The notes below the pieces were generated by a model that searched no databases, was not told the origin of the DNA, and saw only the letters and a list, made by a program, of their open reading frames with translations. Shown piece after piece: positions 33,600 through 46,270 of a stretch of 64,000 nt of DNA. The DNA comes from Costus lasius. Lineage: Eukaryota; Streptophyta; Magnoliopsida; Zingiberales; Costaceae. The DNA is taken from assembly GCA_027563935.2 (NCBI GenBank), contig CM050450.1:26399439-26463438 (forward strand), in the 5' to 3' direction. A program made the position numbers and the translations under genes. Numbering within the stretch: the first letter of the stretch is position 1; the number at the start of each line of letters is the position of its first letter.

Positions 33600-34839
33600 A
33601 CTGGGGTCAAACCTCTTGAGCCGAGAGTAGCTCGGGCGGGGTGACGACGTGGGGGTCGCGTGGAGCGGCCGCGATGTGCAAGGAACGGCTACGAAGTGTG
33701 GGGCAGTCCCGGTTGAAGTGACCGGTCTGACTACAGTGACGACAAGGTCCAGGGGGCATCGTAGCGAGGGGCGCCCTACCCTTTTCGTCCCAGGTGAGAC
33801 GGGGCACACGTGCCTCGCGCGGAGCATCACGCGGAGGTCATCAAGGATCGGCATGCTGGGGACGCGGAGGAGCCTCGTGGTAGGGGGTCGGGGCATGCGT
33901 GGGGGCCGCATGAACCGGACGACACTGGGGAACAGGTTCGTCGCGACGGTGCTATGAACGCAAATCCTGCTCGATCTCACAAGCATGGTGTAGAACGAGG
34001 ATGATCGAGTCTAACCCATAGGATGGAAGGGCGCGTCGGATATCCTCGCGGAGTCCGCGCTTAAACTTAGAAAGCGTGAACGCAGTATCCTCCCTAAGAT
34101 TGAAATGGATTTCGAGTTCGTCGAAGTGAGAATGGTACACATCGACGGAGTCGGATCCCTGCGAGATAGCGCAATAGGAATCGAGGAGGCGCTGACGGTA
34201 AGTGGGAGGCACGTATTTCTCCCTAAGACGATAGCACATCTCTTCCCACCGAGTGATGGGGGGGGGGGGGAGACACTGGTCAACTAGATGGCGCTCAACG
34301 TTCGTCCAATACAACCGGGGCGGGGCCGGTGAGTAGTAGGCGAACATAATTAACCTTAAGGTGTGCAGACATAGCGCTCCACTCGAAATAGTTTTCCACG
34401 GCTGAAACCCAGTCAATGAAATCATTGAGATCTAGACTACCCTTAAAGATAGGGGGATCGATGCGCGTGAGACGATGGACCTCATAGTCCTCACGACTTC
34501 ACTGGACTGGACGCTGTGGGGGACAGGCCTCCTCCGCCCACACAGACTCATCACCAAACGGTCATAACGTTGGGATTTGTTGGTGCGCATGTGTAGCGGG
34601 GCCAATGAAGGGGGAACACTAAGCGGGGGCTGTCCCATAGCGGGCTTAGACTTGAGTTCCACAACTTGATCCGTGAGGTGTTGGACCGACGACATTAAGC
34701 GTTGAAACATAACCTCCATCGCTTCCAAGCGTGTGGACAGTGACTCAACCGACTCTACCCTAGGTGGAGTACTTTCATCACTCGTAGGGGGCACTTGGGT
34801 AGGGGGGTTTTAGTAAGAGGTTCCTGATCTAGTAGTCAT
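33600..34839 (-). pseudogene. G1 gag with CCHC knuckle
   Basis: Start ATG at 34837-34839 (MTTRSGTSY, a common chromovirus gag start), followed at once by an in-frame TAA near 34810. The core WEEMCYRLREKYVPPTYRQ and FDELEIHFNLRED lie at 33960-34280, and the knuckle CRHCSQTGHFNRDC near 33730. Conserved segments alternate between frames; one shift coincides with a G12-13 run at about 34259-34271. Translation from one frame is not possible. Confidence 0.85.
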
Positions 34840-34940
34840 GGTGAAAGAAAATGTATGAGTATGCAATGCGGAATAGAAAACCCTAAGAAACCGTATGATA
34901 TGATGCGAGAGATCGGCGGAGCTAGACAAAAGTTAGCTCC

Positions 34941-34958
34941 AACCTCGCTCTGATACCA
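34941..34958 (-). other. G1 primer-binding site, initiator tRNA-Met
   Basis: Minus strand TGGTATCAGAGCGAGGTT, four nt from the 5' LTR; complementary to plant initiator tRNA-Met 3' end over the first 12 bases. Confidence 0.9.
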
Positions 34959-34962
34959 AAAT

Positions 34963-36700
34963 TGACGCAGCGGATGTTCTGGGTGAGTTGGTCCTTAATT
35001 CAGTACTCTATGGTGGGGGAAACCATGATGCTGAATATGCGAGAGGGGCTGGAGGCAAGGGAAGTAAAAACGTGCGGACCGATGAAAACTCGAGAAAACC
35101 GATGAAAACCCGTGCCGCGGGGATGCGACTTGAGCAATACCAGCGAGCCGAGGAGACAACGAGCACGATTCTACGAATGAAACTACTCACCTAATTAGTA
35201 GAGCCAATTTCTTGAAGCAAGCACGTGCGCGCAGGACCTAGATGGGGCTGTGGAGGCGGAACACTGCGAGTCCAAGACACAAGCTGATCAATGATTGCAA
35301 GGATTGCCTTGAAAAGGACCTGGAGCCTTGGGAGGTTCCCTGGGTGTTTTGATTGAAAGTTGAGAATCGATTACAAGAGGTGGGCAAAGAGACTCTAGGC
35401 AAGCTCTTCAGAGTTTGAAGTTACCTAAACCTTCGCGTGAGGGAAGGTGCTACTACAACAAAGCTAAAACACTAGTAGTCCCTTAGCCCTCTTTTATAGA
35501 ACAAGAGGGAGGGGTGAGCCACAAGCTACACACATGGGGTTTGTTGGAGACACCAACAACCCCTACCAACTAAAGAGGGTCCAAGATGCCCTCTAACAAC
35601 CTGAAAAGCAATAACTAACTAGGGAATAAAAGGACAGAGAACAATACGCGGAGGTGGCTAGCGCATGGGCCTTCTTGCTGGGCCATCGACTGGGCCGTTG
35701 CCGATGGCTATACCATCTCGGAGTAGGCTACCACGAACTTACTGATCGTGGGCTGGTTCTGGACATTGGTGGCGATCTCTTGGGCTGAGTTGAGGACCCG
35801 ATTGTTGTAGCGATCGGCGGTGGCTTCCGGTGGGGTCTTCGAGGAAGTGTCACCATAGGAATGGGTTGAAGGGACTCCGAAGATGTGGGTGAAGCCTCGT
35901 TGTGGGAGCAGACGTGGCAAGTTGTTGTTGAGGAAGGGCTGACCACACCCACAAAATGGTTCAGGGGTTGCGAGGACCGTTGCGAGCGTCGAACGGGATG
36001 AAAACTGACTTCTGTGTGTTTTCTGGGGCTAAACACGGCCTAGTCGTGCTTGCCGTCATGGCCATGATCAGCGTCTGGATTTCCTGTCAAGGCGAACACG
36101 GCTGGAGGCATGGGTGTGTCGGTGACCTGCGAACTCGTCACGGTCGTGTCTATTGTCACGGCCTGGCCATGTTGGGGTCGAGCAGATTTTACAGTAGTGC
36201 CGTGATGAATGTCACGTGCCGTAATATGGGGTCCAAAATCCACAGAAAGTTTGGACATGGTCGTGTTCCTAGTCACGGCCTGGCCGTGCTGAGGTGGGCT
36301 GGCGACACCGGATGGGGAACTAGTCACGGCCTGGCCGTGTTCCTCGTCATGACCGTGATCGCTGAGGTCGAAGTCCGCCGAGCTTGTCACGGCAGGTGTC
36401 ACGTGCATGTCACAGCCCGTACTGGCGTTCGCATTCTTCCTCGACTGTGTCATGGCCATGTCCTCCGTTATGGCCTGGCCATGTCGGGGTCGGCTGGGTG
36501 GTGCGGAGTCGGCCACGGCTATTGGAACGGCCGTTCTTCTCGTCACGGCCGTGTCTGCCAACACGGCCTGGCCGTGTTCAGGGTGACAGAAGGCTCCTTG
36601 AGCTAAAATTTGGGGGGCATCCTCCTCAGATCCTGGGGAGTCTCCCCAAGTGTATCCTAGAGGTGTTAGGCCGCCCTCATGTGTGTCCATGACTCCGTCA
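34963..36700 (-). repeat. G1 5' LTR
   Basis: 1738 bp. U3 carries many CACGGCCTGGCCGTG-type palindromes (36030-36600). A TATA box on the minus strand (TATAAAA, 35492-35498) predicts transcription starting some 25-30 nt further down the minus strand, near 35465. Long open frames on both strands in the palindromic part are by-products of the repeat. Confidence 0.92.
35492..35498 (-). promoter_or_regulatory. G1 LTR TATA box
   Basis: TTCTATAAAAGAGG on the minus strand, conserved in the other LTR at 2349-2355. Confidence 0.6.
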
Positions 36701-36705
36701 CCTTT
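36701..36705. other. target-site duplication of G1, right copy
   Basis: CCTTT, identical to 1815-1819. Confidence 0.9.
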
Positions 36706-37039
36706 TTAGGCTGAATACTTATCAAAACATAATTATTAAGCCATTTTTCGGCCAATAAATATTTCTTGAGTACATGTCAAATTCCACAATCACATTGTGA
36801 TAAATGACAGTTGTAACATTCATCAGCCATATATATTTTTCCTAATTGTTTATCTTCATTTTATTATATATGTAGATCTTTTAATCAAAAATACCCTAAG
36901 CTACTTAAGGATGGATAATTAATAATGAGTGATTGCATTTATTAGAAGCTAGAACCCACTAAAAAAAGTCTTATGTTCATAAAATGAATTTGATACAATC
37001 GTACTACATCTATCATACAATTTAAACTTAACCAATTTT
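36706..37039. other. AT-rich sequence, no gene seen
   Basis: Continuation of the target repeat tract at its left end, then sequence without recognisable features up to the copia P fragment. Confidence 0.5.
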
Positions 37040-37483
37040 GAACCTACAAGATTATCCAACTTTTTCCATTTTTTTTATCATGAACATGAGCATATACCGT
37101 AGATGCAAAACTCTTTAAATGAGAGATATTTGGCTTTTAACCACTCTATGCTTCTTGTGGTGGATTTTTCTTTTAAGCCTTTTATTGGACATCTATTGAG
37201 TAAACATACAGAGTAAGCCACCACTTCTCGCCAAAATTCTTTAGATATTCTTTTGCTTTGTAGTATACTCATCATCATATCAATAATGGTTCAGTTCTTC
37301 CTTTCAGCCACTCCATTTTTTTGGACAGAATAAAGTGTTGTCAATAGTCTTCTAATGTCGTTCTCTTGACAAAATACTTCAAAAACTTAGAAGTAAATTC
37401 TCCTTCACGATCAAATCTTAAAGCTTTGATAGTATGGCCACTTTGATTCTTGCTTGTGTTTTGAATCTTTTGAATACTTCAAG
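37040..37483 (-). pseudogene. copia P integrase, downstream part
   Basis: Minus-strand translation shows IKALRFDREGEFTS (second D of the core), a PQ..NGV..R-like E region, then FWREVVAYSVCLLNRCP. Frames change several times. It joins 44216 onward once T1 is removed. Confidence 0.75.
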
Positions 37484-39517
37484 TGTTACGCCCTAGCGGA
37501 ATCCAGCTAATCTTAGCTGAGGGTTCCCCCGAGAGTAGAAAATATTTATAGGAACCAAAGAACTATAAACACATAACACTATGAAAATTTTATTAAATAA
37601 ATAATCACAAACCTAACATCCAAAAATTTATAACACAATCTTTTAACATCAACTAAATCTAACTCAAATAATAAATACAAAACTTATAAACCACGCTCTA
37701 TAAAAACATACTATCTAGGATGCAATTATATCAACTGAAAGAATAAAATAAATTAGAGAAGAACACTTCATGACATTCCAGCTCGGGTGGGTATCTAGCT
37801 ATCTATTCTATCCCTCCCAGAAGCTAACTCAGTACCTAGAAGAGAAGCAATAGGAGTTAGTGAAAAGTGCTAAGTAGGAATCAAAAGATGATGCATGTTC
37901 AATTAATATGATAATTGCAATGAACTGAAGCTATATTACATGTCAGAAACAGATAATACAAAAATAACTGAACACAGGATGTCTTGTAAATCATCATGCT
38001 TGGCCAACAAACCTCAATAATGAGTCGTACTCATTTTCAGAGTGTTTTCACTGTCAGCTCACATAGTGGAACGACTGCACTAAGCAGCCCGGTAGTGTTG
38101 CGTCCAACACCTGGCATCCAGAGTATTATCCGAAGACAACTGGCGGTACCCTAATCAGCAACCATGTAGTCCAATATAATCAGAAGCTATATCTCACACA
38201 TACAGGCCACTGGTGATAAATCACTAGGTCAGAGGTCATATGCATATCACGACACAATATCAGTATAACATCTCGAATTATTTGCATGATCCATAATTAC
38301 TCATAATTTTCCAACAGATATACCAGAAACTTATCAAAGTATTCACAATGCATCCATGATAATTATGCGATGATAAAACCATAAATGCACAATAATTAGG
38401 TAATGAGGTCAATTGGAATTTGAAACAATTCAACCAGAAGAGTTGCAAACATAAAGTGTCAATATCTATCCTAACACATATGCTTGACACCGTAACAAAG
38501 GCAGGGGAAAGATTCCTACCACAAGCGCTAATATCCTGAATCCCTTTGAAATTTCAGTGATCTCTTTTTCTTAACTGAATAATAAAATTATCTGTTATCA
38601 TCTATTCTATGTATCAACCCACAAATATGATTTTAATCCTTCACGAAATATAAAATTTATGTTCTTACCGGAATAAGCTCAACGGTAATCATTGATCACA
38701 ACCAAGTTCTAGGATATCAAAATCCTGAAATCTACCCTAAACACAACATAGAAATATAATTAGGGTTCACTAACTTAAAGTCCAAGGTAGAAATTGCTGA
38801 AGGAATTGGATAAATAAAATAAAATAAAATAATTAATTCACCCGGTATCGCAACGGATGACGTGAATGAAGCAAACGCAGCGTTCATTCGTTCATTCGGT
38901 GGGGGAAAAAAATACCAGCGCTCACCGCTGGAAGCATCGCCATCGGCGAAAGAGGGAACAGCTGTCGCTGGGGAAGATGGAGTCAACGCCCGAGTTCCGA
39001 CTCAAAAAACTCATCACCACTTGGAGAAGGAGAATCCGCCGAGAGAACGAAGAAGTTGCCGCCAGCACCGCACTTGCTGGAAGAAGCAGCTGCTGAGAGC
39101 AAACGAGTTGCAAACGCCTGGAGAGGAGACAGTCGCCACTGGACCCACTGCTCCACACAAGAAGGAGGATGAAGACAATGCTAACACAGAAGACTTTCAC
39201 TGCCGCTGAACCTGCCTCATGCGTCTGAAATCATGTTGGACGAAGGGCGCCTGACCAAGGAATGACGCCAGCGCTTCTTCCTTATGCTGCCGGACGAACT
39301 CGCTCACTACTATCAGAGGAGACAAAGGTACGAGACGTGAGCACGAGAAGGGGAAAGAAATAAAAAATAGAGGGGAGCAACGGCTTCGAGGAAAAAGGAT
39401 TAAGGGGAAAAATAGGTTAAGGGTTAACGAGGGGGTTTAGCGTGTATTTATAATGAATTTTTAAATTTTAAATTTTAAATAAAATTAATAAATTAATAAA
39501 ACTAAGATATAAAATTA
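37484..39517 (-). repeat. T1 3' LTR
   Basis: About 2.03 kb in minus orientation. Includes a GC-richer block (38860-39210) whose open frames are matched, with differences, at 43560-43930 in the other LTR. Confidence 0.82.
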
Positions 39518-39563
39518 TTTGACCCTTTAAAAAGAATTTGGTCCCTCAAAGTCACTTACCAAG

Positions 39564-40721
39564 CTAGAACAAATAGGGGTACTGAGCCTTTATATCCTCT
39601 TCGTGTTCCCATGTAGCCTCGCTATCTGAATGATGCTGCCAGCCAACTTTAACCATTTTGATAACCTTGTTTCTTAACTGATGCTCTTTTCTTTCCAATA
39701 TCCGAGCGGGGTGTTCTACAAAGGTAGAATCTGACTGAATCGGCACTGACAATTTCTCTAACACATGAGATGGATCATGTATGTACTTTCTTAGCATAGA
39801 AACATGAAACACATTATGCACTCCTGAGAGAGATAGTGGTAATGCCAACCGGTAGGCTACTGCATCTACCCTTTCCAAAATTTCAAAGGGTCCAATAGAT
39901 CGGGGAGCTAATTTTTCTTTCCAAATCTCATTACACCCTTTAATGGAGAAACCTTCAAAAATACATGATCACTAACCATAAATTCTAAGTCTCTTCTCCA
40001 CTTGTCAGCATAACTCTTTTGTATGCTTTGAGCTGTTCGCAACCTTTGTTTGATTCCTTGCACTATTTCCACATCTTGTAGTAGTATTTGAGGAGCTGAT
40101 AACCTTTCACCTACTTTGTTCCAAAGCATAGGGGACTTGCATCTCCTTCCTTATAGAGCTTCAAACGGTGCCATTTTTATTGATGAATGATAACTGTTAT
40201 TATAAGAGAATTCTTCCCAATGTAGATAACTTTTCTAATTTGCACCAAAATCAAGTACAATGTAGATAACTTTTCTAATTTCCACCAAAATCAAGTACAC
40301 ATGCTCTCAATAAATGCAGTCATATACCCAAAGCTTTTTGCAAACTGCCCTAGAATCTGGAAGTGAACCTTAGATTTCTGTCTGAAATAATACTAGTAGG
40401 TATACCATGCAATATAACAATCTCATTTCAATACAAGGTAGCTAACTTATCCAAAGTATTCGTTTTCTTAATAGGTAGAAAATGTGCTGACTTAGTCAAT
40501 CTATCAACAATTACCTAGATTGAGTCATATCCCCTTTGAGATCGAGGACGCCATAAGACAAAATCCATCGTAATATGCTCCCATTTCCATTCACGTATAG
40601 GAATATTTTTGCAACTTTCCTGCCAGTCTCATATGCTTAGCCTTCACCTGCTGACATGTTAAGCAACATGATACAAATTTTGCTATGTCTCTTTTCATAT
40701 TATCCTACCAATAATATTCCT
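39564..40721 (-). pseudogene. T1 integrase with chromodomain-like tail
   Basis: From right to left: MKRDIAKFVSCCLTCQQVKAK (zinc cysteines), a degraded core (WEWEHITMDFVL, then HGIPTSIISDR), GIKQRLRTAQSIQKSYAD, and the tail VHNVFHVSMLRKYIHDPSH followed by ATWEHEEDIKAQYPYLF, the chromodomain-like end typical of Tekay/Del. Several frameshifts and stops interrupt the core. The frame is cut at its N-terminal side by the copia LTR fragment at 40722. Confidence 0.82.
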
Positions 40722-41691
40722 TGTCTTGGGAAACCCTGGGGATATTTTAAAATTTTTACAAACATTATATAGACACAGCGGAAGCATATCCCCGAAACAG
40801 GTTGGTCCCAAAAACCCAATGGATCGATTCTTGTAAGAGGGTTGACACGATGAGAGGAGAAAGTACCTAAGAGCAAGATGCAAAGTGATGTCAAGGTAGG
40901 CGCCCAAGTGTGCACCCTCTATAGTCACACACACACGGATCCTCAAGTCCTCTTCTTCCATGCCCGGTGCTAGCCTTGGGAAGAAGATCCAAGCCTTTGG
41001 TGTCCTTCTTCTATGCTTGCACCACCTTCAAGGAAGATGCGCCAAGGAGAAGATGGAGGGAGAAGATGAAGTCGCCAAGCCCTCCAACAAGTTGCGTCAA
41101 GAGGAGAGTGAAAGAGGCTTGCGGCTATAGTGATGGAAGAGGATGCTTGCGCCAAGGAACCTTGCTTTCACCCCTTTAGATTTTCACGCGAACAATCATA
41201 ATGCTGCTCTCGCATATGATGTTATATATATCAGAAAGGGGGCGGCAAGACAAGTGTTTAAGGCGCATTACACAAAGAGGTATTCGGCTAGGGTTAAGGG
41301 GAGGCCAACTAGGGTTAGAGTTAAGGAAATTCTCCAAGAACTTTCCATAAACTCTTTCCTATCAGCCATATGTGCCAAAGACCTTCCAAAGAAGTCCATA
41401 AAGCCATATTCGCCCCAAGGCTTGACATAGAAGCAAGCATTCCATCCAAGGAAGAAGGGCAAGGCGCTAATTACTTCCTAATGAAGCATTAGGCGCCACC
41501 TTCACTCCATTATGTGCTTAGGCGCCAATGGGGTTAGGTTTCTCCCCATTATACCCTCATGCCCTCTTATCTCTTCATGACAAGTTATTATTGGGCCTCA
41601 TTGGTTAATGAGCTAGCCCAAACTTCATTACATAGGTTGATTAAGCCATTGGATCCAATCCAATACAACCCAAACTCAAATGTGACCAACT
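40722..41691 (-). mobile_element. truncated copia LTR fragment related to the C1 LTR
   Basis: Starts TGTCTTGGGAAACCCTGGGGATATTT, the complement of the C1 LTR 3' end, and continues with the GCTAGCACCGGG and GGGCGCCTAC segments in inverse order. The 5' part of the LTR is missing. Confidence 0.8.
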
Positions 41692-42309
41692 GATGAGTTG
41701 CATTTACACCATATTTTTCTCTGTATTTTATATGATATTTTGGGCTTAATTGCATGATTTTTACTAATTTTTAGTGTTTTTACTTCATTTTATATGGAAT
41801 CTTCACTTTTCTTGATTTTTATGAAAATACAGGTAAAATAGCATAAAAATGATGAATTTTGTGAGTTTTAAGGCCATAGTATGATTCCCGAGAAAATTAT
41901 GAGGTCGCATACCAAATTTGGAGTGAAACAAAGGTGAGACACAATATTCACGATTACACCCATGAGTCCTTCATCAGCCATGTATATCACCCAAAAATGA
42001 TGGATTTTATGAGTTTTGAGATCATGACATGATTCGTGATGAAAAGACGAGGTTGTACGTCAAATTTGAGCCAAATCGAAGGTTAAACGGAGGTCAAATA
42101 CAACTTTTATGGCCGTGGCCGTAAATATATTCACAGGCTGTGAATACACTATGTGCAGTAAACAGAAACTTTCACACCCGTGGCCGTAGTTTATGGGCCG
42201 TGAATATTTCTGCCCCTTCACGTTTTTCACTCGATTCAACCCCGAATCGAGTTGGAATTGAACCAAACTTTGCAGAAACCTTCCTAGATGGGTTCTACAG
42301 TGATTTAAC
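41692..42309 (+). mobile_element. truncated Athila-type LTR fragment
   Basis: Begins TGATGAGTTGCATTTACACC and resembles the P1 LTR in layout (AT-rich start, then CCGTGGCCGTA motifs). It breaks off at the T1 5' LTR, so its U5 end and primer site are absent. Confidence 0.55.
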
Positions 42310-44215
42310 TATAATCTCAAACCTAACATCCAAAAATTTATAACACAATCTTTTAAGATCAACTAAATCCAACTCAAATAATAAATACAAAACTTATAAA
42401 CCACAATCTATCAAAACATACTACTCAGGATGCAATTATATCAATTGAAAGAATAAAATAAATTAGAGAAATATTAGAAAAAAACACTAGATGACATTCC
42501 AACTCGGGTGGGTATCTAGCTATCTATTCTATCCCTCCCAGAAGCTAACTCTGTACCTAGAAGAGAAGCAATAATAGATAGTGAAAGATGCTAAGTAGGA
42601 ATCAAAAGATGATGCATGTTCAATTAATATGATAATTGTAATGAACTAAAGCTATACCACATGTCAGAAACAGGTAATACAAAAATAACTGAACACAGGA
42701 TGTCGTGTAAATCATCAAGCTTGGCCAACATATCTCAATAATTAGCCGCACTCATTTTCAGAGTGTTTCCAGTATCAACTCACACAGTGGAACGACTACC
42801 CTAAGCTGCCCGGTAATGTTGCGTCTAACACTTGGCATCCAGAGTATTATCTGAAGATAACTGGCGGTACCCTAACCGGTAACCATATAGTTTGATATAA
42901 TCGGAAGCTATATCTCACACATACAAGCCACTAGTGATAAATCACCAGTTCAGAGGTCATATGCATCTCATGACATCGGTATAACATCTCGAATTATTTG
43001 CATGATCCATAATTACTCATAATTTTCCAACAGATATACCAGAAACTTATAAAAGTATTCACAATGCATCCATGATAATTATGCGATGATAAAACCAAAT
43101 ATGCACAATAATTAGGTATTGAGGTCAACTGGAATTTGAAACAATTTAACCAGAAGAGTTGCACAGATAAAGTGTCAATATCTATCCTAACACATATGCT
43201 TGACACCATAACAAAGGCCAGGGAAAGATTTCTACCTCAAGCGCTAATATCCTGAATCCCTTTAAAATTTCAGTGATCCCTTTTTCTTAACTGAATAATA
43301 AAATTATCTATTATCATCTATTCTATGTATCAACCCACAAATATGATTTTAATCCTTCACAAAATATAAAATTTAGGTTCTTACTGGAATAAGCTCCACC
43401 GGTAATTGTTGATCACAATCAAGTTCTAGGATATTAAAATCCTCAAATCTACCCTAAACACAACATATAAATATAATTAGGGTTCACTAACTTAAAGTCT
43501 AGGGTATAAATTGCTGAAGGAAATAGATACATAAAATAAAATAATTAATTCACCTGCTGCCGCAATGGACAACGTGGACAAAGCGAATGAAGCATTTATT
43601 CGTTCGTTCGGTGGGGGAAAAAAATACTAGCACTCACTGCTGGAAGCACCGCCATCGACAAGAGAGGGAACAGCCACTGCCAGGGAAGATGGAGTCGATG
43701 CTCGAGTTCCGACTGAGAAAACTCATCGCCACTTGGGGAAGGAGAATCTGCCGGGAGAAGGAAAAAGCTGCCGCCGGCACCTGACCTGCTGGAAGAAGCA
43801 GCCGTTGAGAGGAGATGAGTCGCCGATGCCTGGAGAGGCGACAGTCGCCGTTGGACCCACTACTCGATGCCGGAAGGAGGATGAAGACGATGCTGATGCA
43901 GAAGACTTTCGCCGCCGCTGAACCCACCTCACACATCCGAAATCACGTTGGACGAAGGGCGCCTAACCAAGGAATGACGCCGGCGCTTCTTCCTGATGCC
44001 GCCGGATGCACACACTCGCTGCTGTCGGAGGAGACAAATGCATGAGAAGGGGAAAGAAATAAAAACAAAGGGGAGCAGTAGCTCCAAGCAAAAAGGATTA
44101 AGAGGAAAAATAGGTTAAGGGTTAACGAGGGGGTTTAGGGTGTATTTATAATGAATTTTCAAATTTTAAATTTTAAATAAAATTAATAAATTAATAAAAC
44201 TAAGGTATAATATCA
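42310..44215 (-). repeat. T1 5' LTR, truncated at U5
   Basis: About 1.9 kb matching 37600-39517 and lacking roughly 120 bp at the U5 end. Confidence 0.82.
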
Positions 44216-44917
44216 AGTGTCTCCAATTTCTCATTCAAGAAGTAGACTCATCTCTTCCTACTAAAATCATTAATACAAGTTCAAAAATAACTATGCTTAC
44301 CATTGGAGGATGAAGAAATTGGTCCACATATATCAGTATGGTTGAGCTCAAGAAGTCTCTTTGCATGATAAGTTCACTCATTTAGAAGGTTTTTTCTTAG
44401 TTGCTTAGAAAAACACATCCTTCACATAAATGATCTTGTATGCTGATGTGAGGTAGGCCTTCTACCATTCTTTTGCTTAACAATAACTTGAGAGCATCGA
44501 AGTTGACCTGTCCAAATCTTAAATGCCATAACCAAGAGCTATTTTTCACTTTGGCATTTAAACACATAGTATCAATATGCTTTATGTTCAACATAAATAA
44601 CTTGTTCTTTGACTCTTCAACTTGTGCTACTAACTTCACATCTCTATTTCTCAAGAAAAAGGGTTTTATCTTTCATCTGCACGTAATATACTTTTTCTCA
44701 AAAAAAGAATTAGGATGTTGGTTTTCATATTGCGCACATAATAAACATTAAAAATGAAATGATGATTTCCTCTTTTAGATTGGATGAGAATTTTACCTTT
44801 TCCCTTCACTTCTACTTTTGAGAAATCTCTAAATGATACATGACTATGAGGTGCATTACCCAACTCCATAAACATATGCTTGTGCTTACACATATGATTA
44901 CTTGCTCCACTATCCAA
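44216..44917 (-). pseudogene. copia P protease, pre-integrase and integrase start
   Basis: Protease MDSGASNHM at the 44917 side with the D-S-G triad intact, FNVYYVRNMKTNIL, then pre-integrase WLWHLRFGQVNFDALKLL and EGCVF. The integrase start with a HTDICGP-type first D lies near 44300. Frames change between blocks. Confidence 0.78.
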
Positions 44918-45299
44918 ATACCAAAGATCTTGGTTACTTCCATCATCTTCCTTTTATTGGTAGCAATAAAATATATTCATATTCTTTTTCTTCCTTTTTC
45001 ACATAGTTAGTCTTCACATTAACTTGATTAGATTTATCATACTCACAAATTGATAAAAAAAGGATCAAGCTTATTGCATATGTAACAACGAACTTTAGAT
45101 ATTACATACCTTCCACCTCTTTAAAAACCTCCTCTCTTTTTTTCTCTTCTTATATTTTCTTCATCACCATGATTTTGTAACACTTGCCTTCAACCTCTTC
45201 CATAGAATTCACCATGACCTTGACCTGTTCTTGGCCTCTACCTTAACCACTTCCTCTTTTTTGTCTTGTTTCTTCATCTTTATCTTTAAGGGAGAGCTT

Positions 45300-45890
45300 G
45301 CTTTGAAGAGCTTGTTCAAATATCTCTTGCTTATTCTTTTGAAGTATTTGCTCATGAGCTTAGAAAGAACCCATGAGTTCATCAATGTTCATGTTTATTA
45401 GATCTTTTGCCTCCTCTATTGCCATTGTAGTATAATCAAATTTTGTATCTAATGAGCATAGGATTTTCTCTACCACTTGATTATTTTATAAGGATTTCTC
45501 ATTCCTTCTTATTTGGTTGACCATAGTCAACACTCTTATAAAGTAATCCAATATGGATGCTCTCTCTTTCATCTTTAAACTATGAAATTTACAAAGGGTT
45601 TGTAGTTGTACTTTTTGTCTCCGTCTTGATTCCTTTAAAAGAGTTTTGGAGGATCTCTCATGCTTGCTTGGAGTTAGCAGCAATGGCAATCTTCTCAAAT
45701 GTTCATTTGTCTATTCCTTGGTGGATCAATAATAGAGCCTTCTTATCTTTCTTCCTTGACTCCTTCAAGGATTCTCTTTGATTTTTCACTAGAGCAGTGT
45801 CATCTTGGGGTTCAACATACCCCTTCTCTACTAGCTCCCACACATCTTAAGAACTAAGCAATGCCTATATTTGGATATGCTAATTTTCAT
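45300..45890 (-). pseudogene. copia P gag
   Basis: Minus-strand pieces DVWELVEKGYVEPQDD, KKDKKALLLIHQGID and MKERASILDYFIRVLTMVNQ match the copia gag core in order but in different frames. Confidence 0.75.
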
Positions 45891-46270
45891 AGCTGTTGGT
45901 AAGTTAGGGAATAGAAAATCACATATTGGAGGCCACGACTAATATGACTTTAATACCAATTTGATAGAAATTGGAAGAGGTATAAAGAGATACAAGTGAC
46001 ATAAATATTCTCTATTATAGAGAGTTTTACAAAGTTTGCAATAAAATTAGTGTAACCTAAAAATTAAATTTTATAATAATATTTGACCTTGAAGCTTTCT
46101 CAACATGGAACCTCCTTCTTCAATTTTCACATTCAATGATAATTAACTTATTTTCATTATCAACCTTTCACCTTCCATAGCAATTAACTTCACTTCAATT
46201 ATAATTTTTCACCTTCAATGGTAATTAACTAATCATCATCTTTCAACCTTTTAGCCACCATAGTAATTAA

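Larger units (their letters stand above)
1820..36700 (-). mobile_element. G1: outer Ty3/gypsy element (CRM-like), nested and broken
   Basis: The unit is bounded by two direct LTRs (1820-3548 and 34963-36700) that begin TGACGCAGCGG and end TCCGTCA on the plus strand, with a perfect CCTTT duplication outside. Coding order on the minus strand is gag, protease, RT, RNase H, integrase, which is the gypsy order. The integrase is split between 30914 and about 4218 by element C1 and everything nested in it. The primer site matches initiator tRNA-Met. The integrase tail has an FNVADLLPY motif, typical of CRM-type chromoviruses; no chromodomain was seen, so the CRM call is an inference. Stops, frameshifts and the insertion make it non-autonomous. 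Confidence 0.9.
37484..44215 (-). mobile_element. T1: Tekay/Del-like chromovirus remnant
   Basis: Two related LTRs (37484-39517 and 42310-44215) flank a reduced internal region whose only recognisable gene is integrase (39564-40721, minus). The U5 end on the plus strand reads TGTTACGCCCTAG, as in Tekay/Del LTRs. The unit splits the copia P integrase. The duplication reads TCAAG or AGTGT depending on where the LTR ends are placed; both parses fit an uninterrupted target. The gag-to-RT region is replaced by two truncated LTR fragments, so the element is deeply eroded. Confidence 0.8.
37040..46270 (-). mobile_element. P: decayed Ty1/copia fragment, interrupted by T1
   Basis: Minus-strand copia with gag (45300-45890), protease and pre-integrase (44397-44917) and integrase (44216-44390 plus 37040-37483). 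RT and RNase H are missing, so the fragment is truncated at its left end near 37040. A degraded initiator-Met primer site (GACTTTAATACCA on the plus strand, 45946-45958) precedes a likely 5' LTR starting TGATAGAAATTGG at 45962; its right boundary is unclear. Every frame carries stops and shifts. Confidence 0.75.

Noticed and set aside
35956..36690. Open frames of about 216 codons on both strands in the G1 5' LTR
   Set aside because: They lie in the palindromic CACGGCC repeat, occur on both strands, are shorter and different in the other LTR, and show no domain.
38862..39209. 115-codon frame in the T1 LTR
   Set aside because: Counterpart at 43587-43921 in the other LTR is in a different frame state; LTR sequence, not a gene.
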